Source of the DNA: Verrucomicrobiales bacterium
Lineage (GTDB): Bacteria; Verrucomicrobiota; Verrucomicrobiia; Verrucomicrobiales; V1-33
Length of the DNA: 64,000 nucleotides
Reading direction: 5' to 3'
Assembly: GCA_028293125.1 (NCBI GenBank)
Contig: JAQGPJ010000077.1
Location: forward strand, 112,916-176,915
The notes below the pieces were generated by a model. That model worked only from the letters and a program-made list of their open reading frames with translations, was not told the DNA's origin and did no database searches. The position numbers were made by a program, and so were the translations under genes. Position 1 is the first letter of the stretch; every line of letters starts with the position of its first letter. Below, piece after piece: positions 25,650 to 34,546 of the stretch.

Positions 25650-26993
25650 ATGCTTCCGCCCTCGCCGCGCCTCACCACCTTCTCCGCCGCGCTGGCCCTT
25701 GTGGCCGGCAGCATGATCGGCACCGGGGTTTACACGAGTCTGGGGTTTCAGGTGGCGGGTCTGCCCTCCGGGTTTCCCGTGATGCTGCTGTGGCTGCTGG
25801 GAGGCATTCTGTCTGCCTTCGGAGCCGTCAATTACGCGGAGCTCACCGTCGCGCTGCCCCGGTCGGGCGGGGAATATCATCTTCTGGGACGGGTGTTTCA
25901 TCCGGCGGTTGGGTTTCTAAGCGGCTGGATCTCCATCACGGTGGGATTTCCAGCCCCCGTGGCACTGTGCGCGGTGTTTTTTGCCCAGTATGCTATAAGC
26001 GCCACGGGCTGGACGGTCGGCTCGCCGCAGACCACACTCTACGTGCTGGCGCTGGGAGTGATCGCTCTTTGCACGGTGGTGCATCTGATCTCCGTCCGCA
26101 CCAGCGGGCGGGCTCAGACGGCGCTGACGGTGGTGAAGATCCTGCTGGTGGTGTTTCTGGCGGTTTCCGGATTTCTGGTGAAGGAGCCGCAGAACATCAG
26201 CTTTCTGCCCAGGCCGGGCGATGGCAGCCTGATGCTGACGGGGGCCTTTGCGGTGGGCATCATGTATGTGCTCTACTCCTACACCGGCTGGAACTCCGCG
26301 TGCTACATCGCCGGGGAACTGGAGAATCCGGCGCGGGATGTGCCCCGGTCACTGCTCTGGGGCACAGCCTTGGTCACGGTGCTCTATATGGGGTTGAACG
26401 CCGCTTTTCTCCATAGCACGCCCATGACGGTGCTGGCGGGGAAGACCGATGTGGGATTTCTGGCCGCCTCCCATATGCTCGGGGAAAACGGCGGGCGTCT
26501 GGTGGCAGGTTGCATCGCCGCCGGCTTGGTCTCCACCATCAGCGGCATGCTGTGGGCGGGATCGCGGGTGGCGCAGATGATGGGCCAGGACCACCCGCTG
26601 CTGGCCCCCATGGCGCGCACCACTTCCACCGGAGTGCCGCGGACGGCGCTGCTGATCCAGAGCCTGGTGGCCGTGCTGTTCGTGGTGACGCTGGATGCGG
26701 AGCGAATCCTGATCTGCACCCAGTTCTCCCTGCAGCTGGTCATGGTGCTCACCGTGGCCGGCGTCATTTATCTCCGGCGGAAGGAGCCCCTGCTGCCGCG
26801 CCCCTACCAAGCCTGGGGATACCCATGGACCACGGTGATCTTCCTGATCCCCATGATATATGTCCTCGCCGCCATCCTGCTCGAGCGTCGCCAGGAGTCC
26901 CTGATGGGTTTGGGCAACGCCGTGCTGGCGCTGGCTCTGCACACTCTTGTCTCGCCACCCTCCGGAAAAGCACCCCGGTCCGCAAAGCGGTAA
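25650..26993 (+). CDS. APC-superfamily amino acid permease
   Basis: A 447-residue transporter with about twelve membrane helices. The first helix has the unwound substrate motif G-S-M-I-G-T-G-V-Y, typical of APC-fold amino acid/polyamine carriers. Later markers are A-E-L-T-V-A-L-P-R-S-G-G-E-Y in helix 2-3, Y-S-Y-T-G-W-N in helix 6 and E-N-P-A-R-D-V-P-R-S in the following loop. Substrate specificity cannot be read. The ATG at 25650 puts the first helix about 13 residues in; an upstream ATG at 25602 would add a non-conserved segment. A hairpin overlapping the stop codon serves as terminator. Confidence 0.88.
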   Translation: MLPPSPRLTTFSAALALVAGSMIGTGVYTSLGFQVAGLPSGFPVMLLWLLGGILSAFGAVNYAELTVALPRSGGEYHLLGRVFHPAVGFLSGWISITVGFPAPVALCAVFFAQYAISATGWTVGSPQTTLYVLALGVIALCTVVHLISVRTSGRAQTALTVVKILLVVFLAVSGFLVKEPQNISFLPRPGDGSLMLTGAFAVGIMYVLYSYTGWNSACYIAGELENPARDVPRSLLWGTALVTVLYMGLNAAFLHSTPMTVLAGKTDVGFLAASHMLGENGGRLVAGCIAAGLVSTISGMLWAGSRVAQMMGQDHPLLAPMARTTSTGVPRTALLIQSLVAVLFVVTLDAERILICTQFSLQLVMVLTVAGVIYLRRKEPLLPRPYQAWGYPWTTVIFLIPMIYVLAAILLERRQESLMGLGNAVLALALHTLVSPPSGKAPRSAKR

Positions 26994-27004
26994 ACCCGCT
27001 TTTT
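26985..27004 (+). terminator. Terminator overlapping the permease stop codon
   Basis: The stem AAGCGG/CCGCTT has a five-base loop that contains the TAA stop codon, and is followed by a T run (27000-27004). It is short but well formed. Confidence 0.65.
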
Positions 27005-27156
27005 CTGCTTGTGGGCCGGTGGGCTTTTGTCCAATCTCCGCGCCCGTAAGCCCGGATTAAACTTCCATGGGGTGTGCATTTTTCATGCCCTGACTGAAAG
27101 TTTCCACCAGGCCCCACGCATTACAACGACATCCAAAAGGAACCCATTACAAATCT

Positions 27157-28743
27157 ATGAGCGAAGAAGGAATTGCACCAAACGCCAAGCGGCTCCTGTG
27201 GGCCGGCTTCATGGCTATTCTGGCGGCCGGGGTCGGTTTTGCCGTCCGGGGCGGGATTTTTGACAACTGGGGCAAGGAGTACGGGTTCACCGGCGCCCAG
27301 CTCGGAGCCATTGGCGGTGCCGGTTTCTCCGGTTTCTGCTTCGGCATCATCATCGGCGGGGTGATTGTGGACAAAATCGGTTATGGCAAGCTGGTGGCCG
27401 TGGCGCTGCTGGCCCACGTCATTTCCGCGTTTGTCACCTTCGGGGCCTCCACCCCGGAGAATGCCTACAGCTTCCTGTACTGGGGCATGTTCATTTTCGC
27501 CTACGCCAACGGCACTCTCGAGGCCGTGGCCAATCCGCTCGTGGCCACCCTGTTCCCCGAAAAACGGACCCATTACTTGAACATCCTGCATGCCTCATGG
27601 CCCGCAGGCATGATTCTCGGCAGCGTGGCGGGCTGGATCCTAGATGACAGAATGCAGGTCGGATGGAAGTACCAGCTCGCCCTTTACCTTATTCCCACCG
27701 TCCTCTACGCGGTCATGTTCATGGGGCAAAAATTCCCCCAATCCGCCGCTGCGGCCAAGGGCACCAGCTTTGCCAACATGCTGAAGCCTGTGGGGATTCT
27801 GGGAGCTTTGGTGGCATGCTATCTTCTGGCTCTCTTTTTCGGGGGTATTTTCAAAAACGCATCTCCGGAAAATGCCGACATGATTGGTTACGGTATTGGT
27901 GGTGCGCTGCTGATCGCCGTGGCGGTGATCACCAGAGGCTCCCTGGGCTCCTTCCTGCTTTTTATCCTGTTCATCACCCACGCTGTGCTGGGCTCCCTTG
28001 AACTCGGCACCGACGGCTGGATTCAGAACATCACCGGCAACCTCTTCACCTCCGAGCAGGGCAAATACCTTTTCATCTGGACCTCGGCCATCATGCTGGG
28101 ACTGCGCTTCTGCGCGCACTGGATCGAGACCAAGCTCAAGCTCTCCCCCATCGGCCTGCTGCTGGTGTGCTCCATCCTCGCTTTCATCGGCCTGAACCTG
28201 GCCACTGCCATGACGACTTTCGCCATGGCGATGATCGCCCTCGGCATCTACGCGGTCGGCAAAACCTTCTTCTGGCCCACCATGCTGGCGGTCGTGGGTG
28301 ACCGCTATCCCCAGACCGGCGCGGTGGCTATGTCCATCATCGGCGGCATCGGGATGCTCTCCAACGGCGTGATCGGCACACCCGGCCTGGGTTATGCCAA
28401 GGACCGCTTCTCGGGCGAGGCGCTCAACGAGCAGAATCCCGCCCTCTATGAGCAGTACAAAGCCGCCACCCCCAGCACCTTCCTCAACCTGCCCGCCACC
28501 AGCGTGCATGGTCTGGACGGCACAAAGCTGGCCGCCGCCAAGGAGGCCACCACCCGCACTCCGGATCAGGAGGCCGTGGTCAAGGCTGACCAGGCCGGCG
28601 ACCGCCGCACGCTGAAGGCGGACAGCTATCTCCCCGCTTTCATGGCAATGATTTACCTGCTGTTGCTGATTTACTTCAAAACCATCGGTGGTTACCGCGT
28701 GCTGAAAATCGAGGAGGAGACGACGACTCCCTCCCACGCCTGA
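27157..28743 (+). CDS. MFS transporter, FucP/sugar-proton symporter-like
   Basis: A 528-residue major facilitator protein with twelve or more helices. The opening [17 protein letters not shown] and [19 protein letters not shown] match the helix 2-3 signature. [18 protein letters not shown] resembles FucP-type sugar carriers, where these polar residues face the substrate. A soluble insert of about 80 residues (about 420-500) sits before the last helix, which is longer than usual. It ends E-E-E-T-T-T-P. Related genes in PVC bacteria often sit beside sugar isomerases, and a sugar isomerase-like gene follows here. The exact sugar is unknown. A terminator follows. Confidence 0.85.
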   Translation: MSEEGIAPNAKRLLWAGFMAILAAGVGFAVRGGIFDNWGKEYGFTGAQLGAIGGAGFSGFCFGIIIGGVIVDKIGYGKLVAVALLAHVISAFVTFGASTPENAYSFLYWGMFIFAYANGTLEAVANPLVATLFPEKRTHYLNILHASWPAGMILGSVAGWILDDRMQVGWKYQLALYLIPTVLYAVMFMGQKFPQSAAAAKGTSFANMLKPVGILGALVACYLLALFFGGIFKNASPENADMIGYGIGGALLIAVAVITRGSLGSFLLFILFITHAVLGSLELGTDGWIQNITGNLFTSEQGKYLFIWTSAIMLGLRFCAHWIETKLKLSPIGLLLVCSILAFIGLNLATAMTTFAMAMIALGIYAVGKTFFWPTMLAVVGDRYPQTGAVAMSIIGGIGMLSNGVIGTPGLGYAKDRFSGEALNEQNPALYEQYKAATPSTFLNLPATSVHGLDGTKLAAAKEATTRTPDQEAVVKADQAGDRRTLKADSYLPAFMAMIYLLLLIYFKTIGGYRVLKIEEETTTPSHA

Positions 28744-28790
28744 TATCAGGACGGGAGCAAACGATTCTCAAAGCCGGAATCAAATTCCAC

Positions 28791-28824
28791 AGCGGCCTCC
28801 CGGGAACGGGAGACCGCTTTTTTT
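28791..28824 (+). terminator. Rho-independent terminator after the MFS gene
   Basis: A twelve-base stem with one mismatch (AGCGGCCTCCCG with CGGGAGACCGCT), a four-base loop, and a seven-T tail. Confidence 0.85.
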
Positions 28825-28983
28825 GCGGCCAAGCACAGAATGCGGGAGGAAAGGTCTCGTCAAAAGCCGGGCTGAAAGGCATCACGCGCTGCGGGAAACT
28901 CCAAGCCGCCCAGTCCGGCCGGGACCGCTGAAGCGTAGGCGGGCATGTTGACAGATGGTGCCGGCTTCCGCTTTATCCTGTCC

Positions 28984-30003
28984 ATGCCTGCGACCTCTCC
29001 CGATTCCGGTTTCTCTCCGGCTGCCGTCTCCACCTCCGCTTTTGCGCACTCCGGCATCCATGCTGCCGGGACTTCCGTGCTGAATCCTGGCGGGGAAGCG
29101 GAGACTGGCTCCGGGTTTTCCCGCCGCCGGTTTTTAGGAACTCTGGCCGCGCTGGGAGTCACAGTGTCTGCGGGGCTGGCGCAAGCGGTGGAGCCGTTCG
29201 CGAGAAAAGGGGACGCCCGGTGCCCGCTGAGTCTGGCGGCCTACTCGTTCCGCGATTTCTTCAAGGATCCGGCGAAAATGGACTTTTACCGTTTCCTCGA
29301 TCTGTGCGCGGACCTCAAGCTTGGCGGTGCGGAACTGACGAGCTATTACTTCAACAAGGATGTCAGTGATGCGGAGTTGCTCCGCGTGCGCCGCCATGCT
29401 TTTCTGCGCGGGGTGGCGGTGTCCGGCACCGCCGTGGGCAACAATTTTGCTTTGCCCGACGGACCGGAGTTGGAACGCGAGAAGGAGGGAGTCCGCCAAT
29501 GGATCGACCGCGCCGCTGTTCTGGGGGCTCCCCATATCCGGGTGTTTGCCGGCAGTGCCAAGGGTTTGGATGAGGCGGCAGGCCGCCGGCAGGTGATCAA
29601 ATCCTTGGAGGAGTGCGGTGATTATGCGGGGAAAAAGGGAATTTTCCTCGGCATCGAAAACCATGGCGGCGTGGTGGCCACGGCGGACGGGCTGCTGGAG
29701 ATCGTCAAAGCCGTGCAAAGCCCTTGGATCGGCGTGAATCTGGACACCGGCAACTTCCACAGCGCCGATCCCTATGCCGACCTCGCGAAGTGCGCGCCCT
29801 GGGCGGTGAATGTGCAGGTGAAGGTGGAGATGAAACCCGCCGGAGCCAAAGAGGCGGAGCCCGCCGATTACCAGCGGCTGGCCAAAATCCTGCGCGATGC
29901 CCGCTACCAAGGCTGGGTGGCCCTCGAATTCGAGGCCAAAGCCGATCCCTTCGAGGCCGTGCCGCAGCACGTCAAAGCCATGCAGGCGGCTTTTGCCTCC
30001 TGA
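28984..30003 (+). CDS. Tat-exported sugar phosphate isomerase/epimerase-like TIM-barrel protein
   Basis: A 339-residue protein. A long n-region of about 40 residues precedes a twin-arginine signal F-S-R-R-R-F-L-G-T-L-A-A-L-G-V and a cleavage region A-Q-A. The mature part is a xylose-isomerase-like barrel with A-A-Y-S-F-R-D-F-F, H-I-R-V-F-A-G-S-A-K, G-I-F-L-G-I-E-N-H-G-G-V, L-D-T-G-N-F and W-V-A-L-E-F-E-A-K, containing the metal ligands Glu, Asp, His and Glu expected for this family. Such exported isomerase-like proteins are very common in Verrucomicrobia and Planctomycetes and are thought to act on carbohydrate products in the periplasm. An ATG at 28945 would lengthen it further. The TauE-like gene follows after 63 bases. 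Confidence 0.85.
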   Translation: MPATSPDSGFSPAAVSTSAFAHSGIHAAGTSVLNPGGEAETGSGFSRRRFLGTLAALGVTVSAGLAQAVEPFARKGDARCPLSLAAYSFRDFFKDPAKMDFYRFLDLCADLKLGGAELTSYYFNKDVSDAELLRVRRHAFLRGVAVSGTAVGNNFALPDGPELEREKEGVRQWIDRAAVLGAPHIRVFAGSAKGLDEAAGRRQVIKSLEECGDYAGKKGIFLGIENHGGVVATADGLLEIVKAVQSPWIGVNLDTGNFHSADPYADLAKCAPWAVNVQVKVEMKPAGAKEAEPADYQRLAKILRDARYQGWVALEFEAKADPFEAVPQHVKAMQAAFAS

Positions 30004-30066
30004 CGGCTCCACCGCCACCTCCGGCATGCGGTTGCCGGGCTGTGGAGACAGGCGGAGGGAGGCAGC

Positions 30067-30849
30067 ATGACATACGGTGAAATGCTTGCTCTTTTTGGTT
30101 CAGCGCTGGCCGGGGGGGCCATCAATGCGGTGGCCGGCGGTGGCACCATGCTGACGTTCCCTGCGCTGATCTTCAGTGGCACAGGGGCCGTGGCCGCCAA
30201 TGCCACCAGCACCTTTGCCCTGACCGTGGGCACGGCGGGCAGTCTGTTCGGGTTCCGCGGCTACTGGCCGGTCATTAGGGTCTGGATATGGCGGTTTGTG
30301 CCGGTCAGCATTGGGGGCAGCCTCTTCGGCAGCTGGCTGGTGCGGCATCAGGGTGAGGCCTATTTTGTCCGGGCGGTGCCTTGGCTGCTGCTGTTCGCCA
30401 CGGTGCTGTTTGTGCTTCAGGAGCCGCTGCGGCGCTGGCGGCGGAGGCGATCCCAGGGGGCGTCGGATCCTGACAAAACATTTTCGGTGGCGGCCTGCGT
30501 GCTGATGCAGGCGGGGGTGGCGGTGTATGGCGGCTATTTCGGGGCGGGCATCGGCATTCTCATGCTCAGCGTGCTGGGGCTCATGGGCATGCGGGAGATC
30601 CACTCCATGAACGCCCTTAAAAATCTGCTGGCCGCCGTCATCAATGGCACCGCCTCCCTGTATTTTGTGCTGACTGGCCTGGTGAACGGGCCCCGGGCGC
30701 TGGTGATGCTGGCCGGAGCCGTGCCCGGCTACTGGCTGGGCGCGCACTTTTCCCAGAAAATCCCGCCACAGGCCGTGCGTGCGGTGGTGGTGGCCATCGG
30801 ACTGATCCTCACCGTGCTGATGTTCTGGAAAGTGCTGCGGGGCGGCTGA
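30067..30849 (+). CDS. TauE/SafE (TSUP) family anion exporter
   Basis: A 260-residue membrane protein with about eight helices in two repeats. The first repeat has A-L-A-G-G-A-I-N-A-V-A-G-G-G-T-M-L-T-F-P and N-A-T-S-T-F-A-L, and the second has Y-G-G-Y-F-G-A-G-I-G-I-L-M-L and M-N-A-L-K-N-L-L-A. These G-G-G ... F-P and Y-G-G-Y-F-G-A-G phrases define the TauE/SafE family, which exports sulfite, sulfonates or related organic anions. The substrate here is unknown. An Arg cluster in the middle loop suggests the two halves meet on the cytoplasmic side. It converges with the YCII gene. Confidence 0.9.
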   Translation: MTYGEMLALFGSALAGGAINAVAGGGTMLTFPALIFSGTGAVAANATSTFALTVGTAGSLFGFRGYWPVIRVWIWRFVPVSIGGSLFGSWLVRHQGEAYFVRAVPWLLLFATVLFVLQEPLRRWRRRRSQGASDPDKTFSVAACVLMQAGVAVYGGYFGAGIGILMLSVLGLMGMREIHSMNALKNLLAAVINGTASLYFVLTGLVNGPRALVMLAGAVPGYWLGAHFSQKIPPQAVRAVVVAIGLILTVLMFWKVLRGG

Positions 30850-30957
30850 AACCTGGCACACACGGCAAACGGCGGAGAGGGCTTGGTGGAGAGCGGGTCG
30901 AGCGGTTCACGCTTCCGTCCGCCACATTCCGTGTCCCTCCGCGGCCTGTCATTATCC

Positions 30958-30980
30958 AAAAACGGCGGCGGTGCGCCGCC
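30958..30980 (-). terminator. Terminator for the YCII/VOC unit
   Basis: Read leftwards, a perfect seven-base stem (GGCGGCG/CGCCGCC) with a three-base loop directly after the YCII stop codon, followed by G and a T run (A run 30958-30962 on the plus strand). Confidence 0.75.
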
Positions 30981-30981
30981 T

Positions 30982-31470
30982 TCAGGCGGCAGCGGGTTCA
31001 GCGCTGGGTTTGGAAACTGCCGGCAGGGCAGCGGCTCCGGTATCCGAAAACAGGGAGGCTGCGGATTGCTCCTGATCCTCATGCGCCGCGATGGCCTCCA
31101 TAACCCGGCGGAACACCGGGCACTCGCGCACGGGTCTGCGGAGTTCAAGAGCCACGCCGGCCCCGAGCAGCGGGCAGCTGCGGGCAATGGCCAGCGCCTC
31201 GTCCGGATCATCCGTTTTCAGCTCCAAATAACCGCCCACAGTTTCCTTGGTTTCCGGGAAGGGCCCGTCCAGCACTCCATTCCCGGTGATGCGCGTGCGC
31301 TCCACGCTCAGCGGAAAGCCGTTGGCCAGCAGCCCCTTGGACAGCAGGGAGCTATACCAGACGTTGAATTCGCGCATGACGCGCTGCATCTCCCCGATGG
31401 TCAGACCATGGTCCCAGGCGGTCTGGCTGAAAAGAAGCAGGTGACCGGGAAGGGTTTCCGGAGTGTTCAT
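30982..31470 (-). CDS. YCII/DGPF-domain protein
   Basis: A 162-residue protein of the YCII-related (DGPF) family. Characteristic text is L-L-L-F-S-Q-T at the start, then G-V-L-D-G-P-F-P-E-T-K-E-T-V-G-G-Y, and A-L-A-I-A-R-S-C-P-L-L-G. The ferredoxin-like barrel is of about 115 residues; here an Ala/Ser/Glu-rich tail of about 25 residues is added. YCII proteins are often encoded with VOC proteins and ECF factors and their substrates are mostly unknown. The gene starts 76 bases downstream of the VOC gene on the same strand, so they likely share a transcript. A GGAT tandem tract (about 31478-31500) lies in its leader. Confidence 0.82.
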   Translation of the reverse strand: MNTPETLPGHLLLFSQTAWDHGLTIGEMQRVMREFNVWYSSLLSKGLLANGFPLSVERTRITGNGVLDGPFPETKETVGGYLELKTDDPDEALAIARSCPLLGAGVALELRRPVRECPVFRRVMEAIAAHEDQEQSAASLFSDTGAAALPAVSKPSAEPAAA

Positions 31471-31546
31471 AAAAGTCAGGATGGATGGATGGATGGGATG
31501 GGAATGGCTTGGAGGAATTAACCGGGGCCGGTCGGAAAAGCACTGT

Positions 31547-32047
31547 TTATTCCCCGGCGCAGCAGCTGCCGGAACATGCCTGGGCGATCTCCTCAGGCGT
31601 GAGATCGCGGACGTGGGTGGCCAGCGACCAGCGGTGGCCCCAGGGATCCTCGACAATGCCGTAGCGGTCGCCCCAGAACATCTCATCGACGGGCAGGATG
31701 GCGGTGGCTCCGGCGGCAATCGCCTGGGCAAAAAGAGCGTCGGCGTCCTCCACCTGCAGATGGATGGTGACACTGGTCCCTTTCATGGCTTTGGGCCCCA
31801 AGGCACCCCATTGCGGGTTTTCATCCACCAGCATCACGCGGGAGTCGCCAATGCCCAGGCAGGCGTGCATGAGACGGCCGTCCGTGCCCGGCAGGCGCAT
31901 GAACTCTTTGGCCCCGAAAGCTTTTTTGTAGAACTCAATCGCTTCCGCCGCGCCGTCGCAGACGAGGTGGGGCGTGACGGTGTGCATGCCCTCGGGGACG
32001 GCTTTGAGGGCGGCGGGCGGCTGGGAGAGAACAGCTGAGGAGGTCAT
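31547..32047 (-). CDS. VOC/glyoxalase-fold (PhnB-like) protein with Cys-rich C terminus
   Basis: A 166-residue protein with the paired beta-alpha-beta-beta-beta units of the VOC superfamily. Key text: V-T-P-H-L-V-C-D-G-A-A-E-A-I-E-F-Y-K-K-A-F-G, then V-M-L-V-D-E-N-P-Q, V-T-I-H-L-Q-V-E-D-A-D and W-G-D-R-Y-G-I-V-E-D-P-W-G-H-R-W. This pattern is of the PhnB-like group. The tail ends C-S-G-S-C-C-A-G-E, with three Cys within five residues, which could bind a metal. ATG at 32047 is chosen over the upstream in-frame ATG at 32143 because the leader there is not conserved. Divergent from serS. Confidence 0.85.
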   Translation of the reverse strand: MTSSAVLSQPPAALKAVPEGMHTVTPHLVCDGAAEAIEFYKKAFGAKEFMRLPGTDGRLMHACLGIGDSRVMLVDENPQWGALGPKAMKGTSVTIHLQVEDADALFAQAIAAGATAILPVDEMFWGDRYGIVEDPWGHRWSLATHVRDLTPEEIAQACSGSCCAGE

Positions 32048-32346
32048 GCTGGGCAGGTGGTTTGGATTTTCGGTTTGGTCTTTGTTCTGACTGAAGAGTG
32101 AAGGCGGCGGGAAGATCCCGCGGAGCAGCATCTTCAGAATCACGACGAACGGCGGTTTTTCCCCAGGACAGGATTCGGCGTTTTTTCGGAAAAATTTCCG
32201 CCGGGTCTTCGGCGCGATGCCGGATTACAGGCTTTCCATGATCCTGGGGCCGGAGGAACAAGCCGGTGAGTTTTCCGCTGGCTCCGGCCTGCCACGGGAA
32301 AAACCGCCTTGCCGGGGAGCCCCGCGCACGGCAGTTTCGCGGCCTT

Positions 32347-33624
32347 ATGCTGGATATCAGAATCATTCGGGAGCAGACGGACAGGGTGAAGGCGCGACTG
32401 AGGCTGCGCGGCGGCGATGGGTGGCAGTCCATTGACGAGGTCCTCTCCCTGGATGAGTCCCGCCGGAAGGCCGAAACCGAAAAGCAGTCCCTGCAAAGCG
32501 AGCGCAACCGCGTGAGCAGGGACATCGGCATTGCCAAAAAGCAGGGCGGCGACACGGCGGGGGTGGAGGCGCGGATGCGCGCCATCGGCGACCGCATCAC
32601 GCAGCTGGACCGGGAGGCAGGTGAACTGGACGCCCGCCAGGAGGCGCTGCTGCTGGGCATTCCCAATCTGCCCCACGAGGCCTGCCCCGAGGGGCAAAGT
32701 GCCGAGGACAATCCAGAGGTGCGCGTCTGGGGAGCCAAACCTGATTTTAAATTCGAGCCGAAGGACCACGTCACCCTCGGCAAAAGCCTGGGACTGTTCG
32801 ACTTCGAGTCCGCCGTGAAGATCACGGGCAGCGCCTTTGTCGTTTACCGCGGTCAGGGCGCACGCCTGGAGCGGGCGCTGATCAATTTCCTGCTGGACCT
32901 GCACACCCGTGAGCACGGCTACACGGAGATCCTGCCGCCCTTTCTGGTCAATGCCGCGTCCCTCACCGGCACCACGCAGCTGCCGAAGTTCTCGGACCAG
33001 CTTTACCACTGTCCGGAAGACGGCCTTTATCTGGCCCCCACCGCGGAGGTGCCCGTCACGAATCTGCACCGCGACGAGATCGTGGACACGGCGTCCCTGC
33101 CCATCAAATACACCGCCTACACCCCCTGCTTCCGCCGTGAGGCCGGGGCCGCCGGCGTGGGCACCCGCGGGCTGATCCGCATGCACCAATTCGACAAGGT
33201 GGAGCTGGTGAAGATCACCCTGCCGGATCAGAGCATGGAGGAACTGGAAAAGCTGACAGCGGACGCCGAGAAGGTGCTGCAGCTGCTGGGTCTGCACTAC
33301 CGGGTTATTGAGCTCTGCACAGGCGACATCGGCTTCGGCTCCGCCAAAACCTATGACATTGAGGTCTGGGCTCCGGGGCAGGGGACCTATTTGGAGGTTT
33401 CCAGCTGCTCGAACTTCGGCGACTACCAGGCGCGCCGCATGAAGTTGCGCTACAAGGATCCGGAGACCAAAAAGAACGTTTTCGCCCACACGCTCAACGG
33501 CTCCGGCACCGCCCTGGCCCGGCTGTATGTGGCCCTGCTGGAAACCTGTCAGCGGGAGGATGGCAGCATCGCCTTGCCGGCGGCTCTCCAAGCCTACTTT
33601 GGCGCGGCGGAAATCCGCGGCTGA
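32347..33624 (+). CDS. serS: Seryl-tRNA synthetase
   Basis: A 425-residue class II aminoacyl-tRNA synthetase that charges tRNA-Ser (and initiates selenocysteine synthesis in organisms that have it). Residues 1-110 form the antiparallel coiled-coil arm that contacts the tRNA. Motif 1 contains the R-A-L-I-N-F helix, motif 2 is T-P-C-F-R-R-E-A-G and motif 3 is L-N-G-S-G-T-A-L-A-R-L. The serine-binding T-A-E-V-P-V and Y-L-E-V-S-S-C-S-N are present. The length is standard. It begins M-L-D-I-R-I-I-R-E, the usual SerS start. It is divergent from the VOC gene with a 299-base gap and is followed by apt. Confidence 0.96.
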   Translation: MLDIRIIREQTDRVKARLRLRGGDGWQSIDEVLSLDESRRKAETEKQSLQSERNRVSRDIGIAKKQGGDTAGVEARMRAIGDRITQLDREAGELDARQEALLLGIPNLPHEACPEGQSAEDNPEVRVWGAKPDFKFEPKDHVTLGKSLGLFDFESAVKITGSAFVVYRGQGARLERALINFLLDLHTREHGYTEILPPFLVNAASLTGTTQLPKFSDQLYHCPEDGLYLAPTAEVPVTNLHRDEIVDTASLPIKYTAYTPCFRREAGAAGVGTRGLIRMHQFDKVELVKITLPDQSMEELEKLTADAEKVLQLLGLHYRVIELCTGDIGFGSAKTYDIEVWAPGQGTYLEVSSCSNFGDYQARRMKLRYKDPETKKNVFAHTLNGSGTALARLYVALLETCQREDGSIALPAALQAYFGAAEIRG

Positions 33625-33774
33625 GCGCCGGCTGGCGGTGGAGGAGGGCCGGAATCGGATCACGCGTGGCCATGGCGCCCTCTTCTTTTCCTTTTACCCG
33701 CCGATTTGCCATCCGCCCGCCGCCCCTGCCCGGCCTGCCCGTCAACCTCTGTCCATCCCTCCAAGTCCCTCCTT

Positions 33775-34308
33775 ATGAAGTCCTCCGACATTGCCCTTCT
33801 CCGCTCCGCTGTCCGTGATGTTACGGATTTCCCGTCCATGGGCATCGTCTTCAAGGACATCACGCCTCTGCTGTCGGACGCCGCTCTCTTCCGACTGACC
33901 GTGGACGCCGTGACGGAGACCATCGAGGGGCAGGGCGTCACCAAGATTATCGGCATTGACGCCCGCGGCTTTATCTTCGCGGCAGCGGCGGCAGACCGCC
34001 TGGGCCTCGGCTTTGTGCCCGTGCGTAAAAAGGGCAAGCTCCCATGGCGCACGGAGAGCACGGAATACGATCTCGAATACGGCTCCAACTGTGTCGAAAT
34101 CCACGCCGACGCCGTGATCCCCGGTGAGCGCGTCTGGCTCGTGGATGACGTCCTCGCCACCGGAGGCACTGCCGCCGCCGCCGCGGAACTGGTCAAGCGC
34201 CTAGGCGGTGAACTGGCGGGCATGACATTCCTCATGGAGCTGGAATTTCTCCGCGGCAGCCGCCGCCTGCCGGAGAACATCCCTGTGGCCTCCATCCTGA
34301 CTTTCTGA
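33775..34308 (+). CDS. apt: Adenine phosphoribosyltransferase
   Basis: A 177-residue purine salvage enzyme that makes AMP from adenine and PRPP in the cytoplasm. It has the family opening V-R-D-V-T-D-F-P and G-I-V-F-K-D-I-T-P-L-L, the D-A-R-G-F-I-F-A segment, K-K-G-K-L-P-W near the substrate loop, and the PRPP motif V-W-L-V-D-D-V-L-A-T-G-G-T. The length is typical of bacterial Apt (about 170-180). The start ATG at 33775 aligns with the family; an earlier ATG at 33706 gives an unrelated Pro/Ala-rich leader. Located 150 bases after serS on the same strand, perhaps on the same transcript. Confidence 0.95.
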   Translation: MKSSDIALLRSAVRDVTDFPSMGIVFKDITPLLSDAALFRLTVDAVTETIEGQGVTKIIGIDARGFIFAAAAADRLGLGFVPVRKKGKLPWRTESTEYDLEYGSNCVEIHADAVIPGERVWLVDDVLATGGTAAAAAELVKRLGGELAGMTFLMELEFLRGSRRLPENIPVASILTF

Positions 34309-34546
34309 AGCGTTGTTCTGAATCCCGCAGCCATTGGCGGTATGGAATAAGAATGGACTTATCCTTCATGGGATGGCAGATTGGGCCATTCATCCCGCCA
34401 TTTTCCGGCATCCTGCGGGTGTTTTCAGCCTGTGGTCTGTTGAATTTCCGGCTAATTGCGGGACAGGATCCTCCTTTTGCTCCCCACGCCGCCTCGGAAT
34501 GGCTGCGTGACCGTTTTTACACCCCTTAAAAACCCCCCTCAATCAC

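Noticed and set aside
31478..31505. Tandem GGAT tract before the YCII gene
   Set aside because: Only about five loosely matched units; noted in the gene entry but not strong enough for a phase-variation claim.
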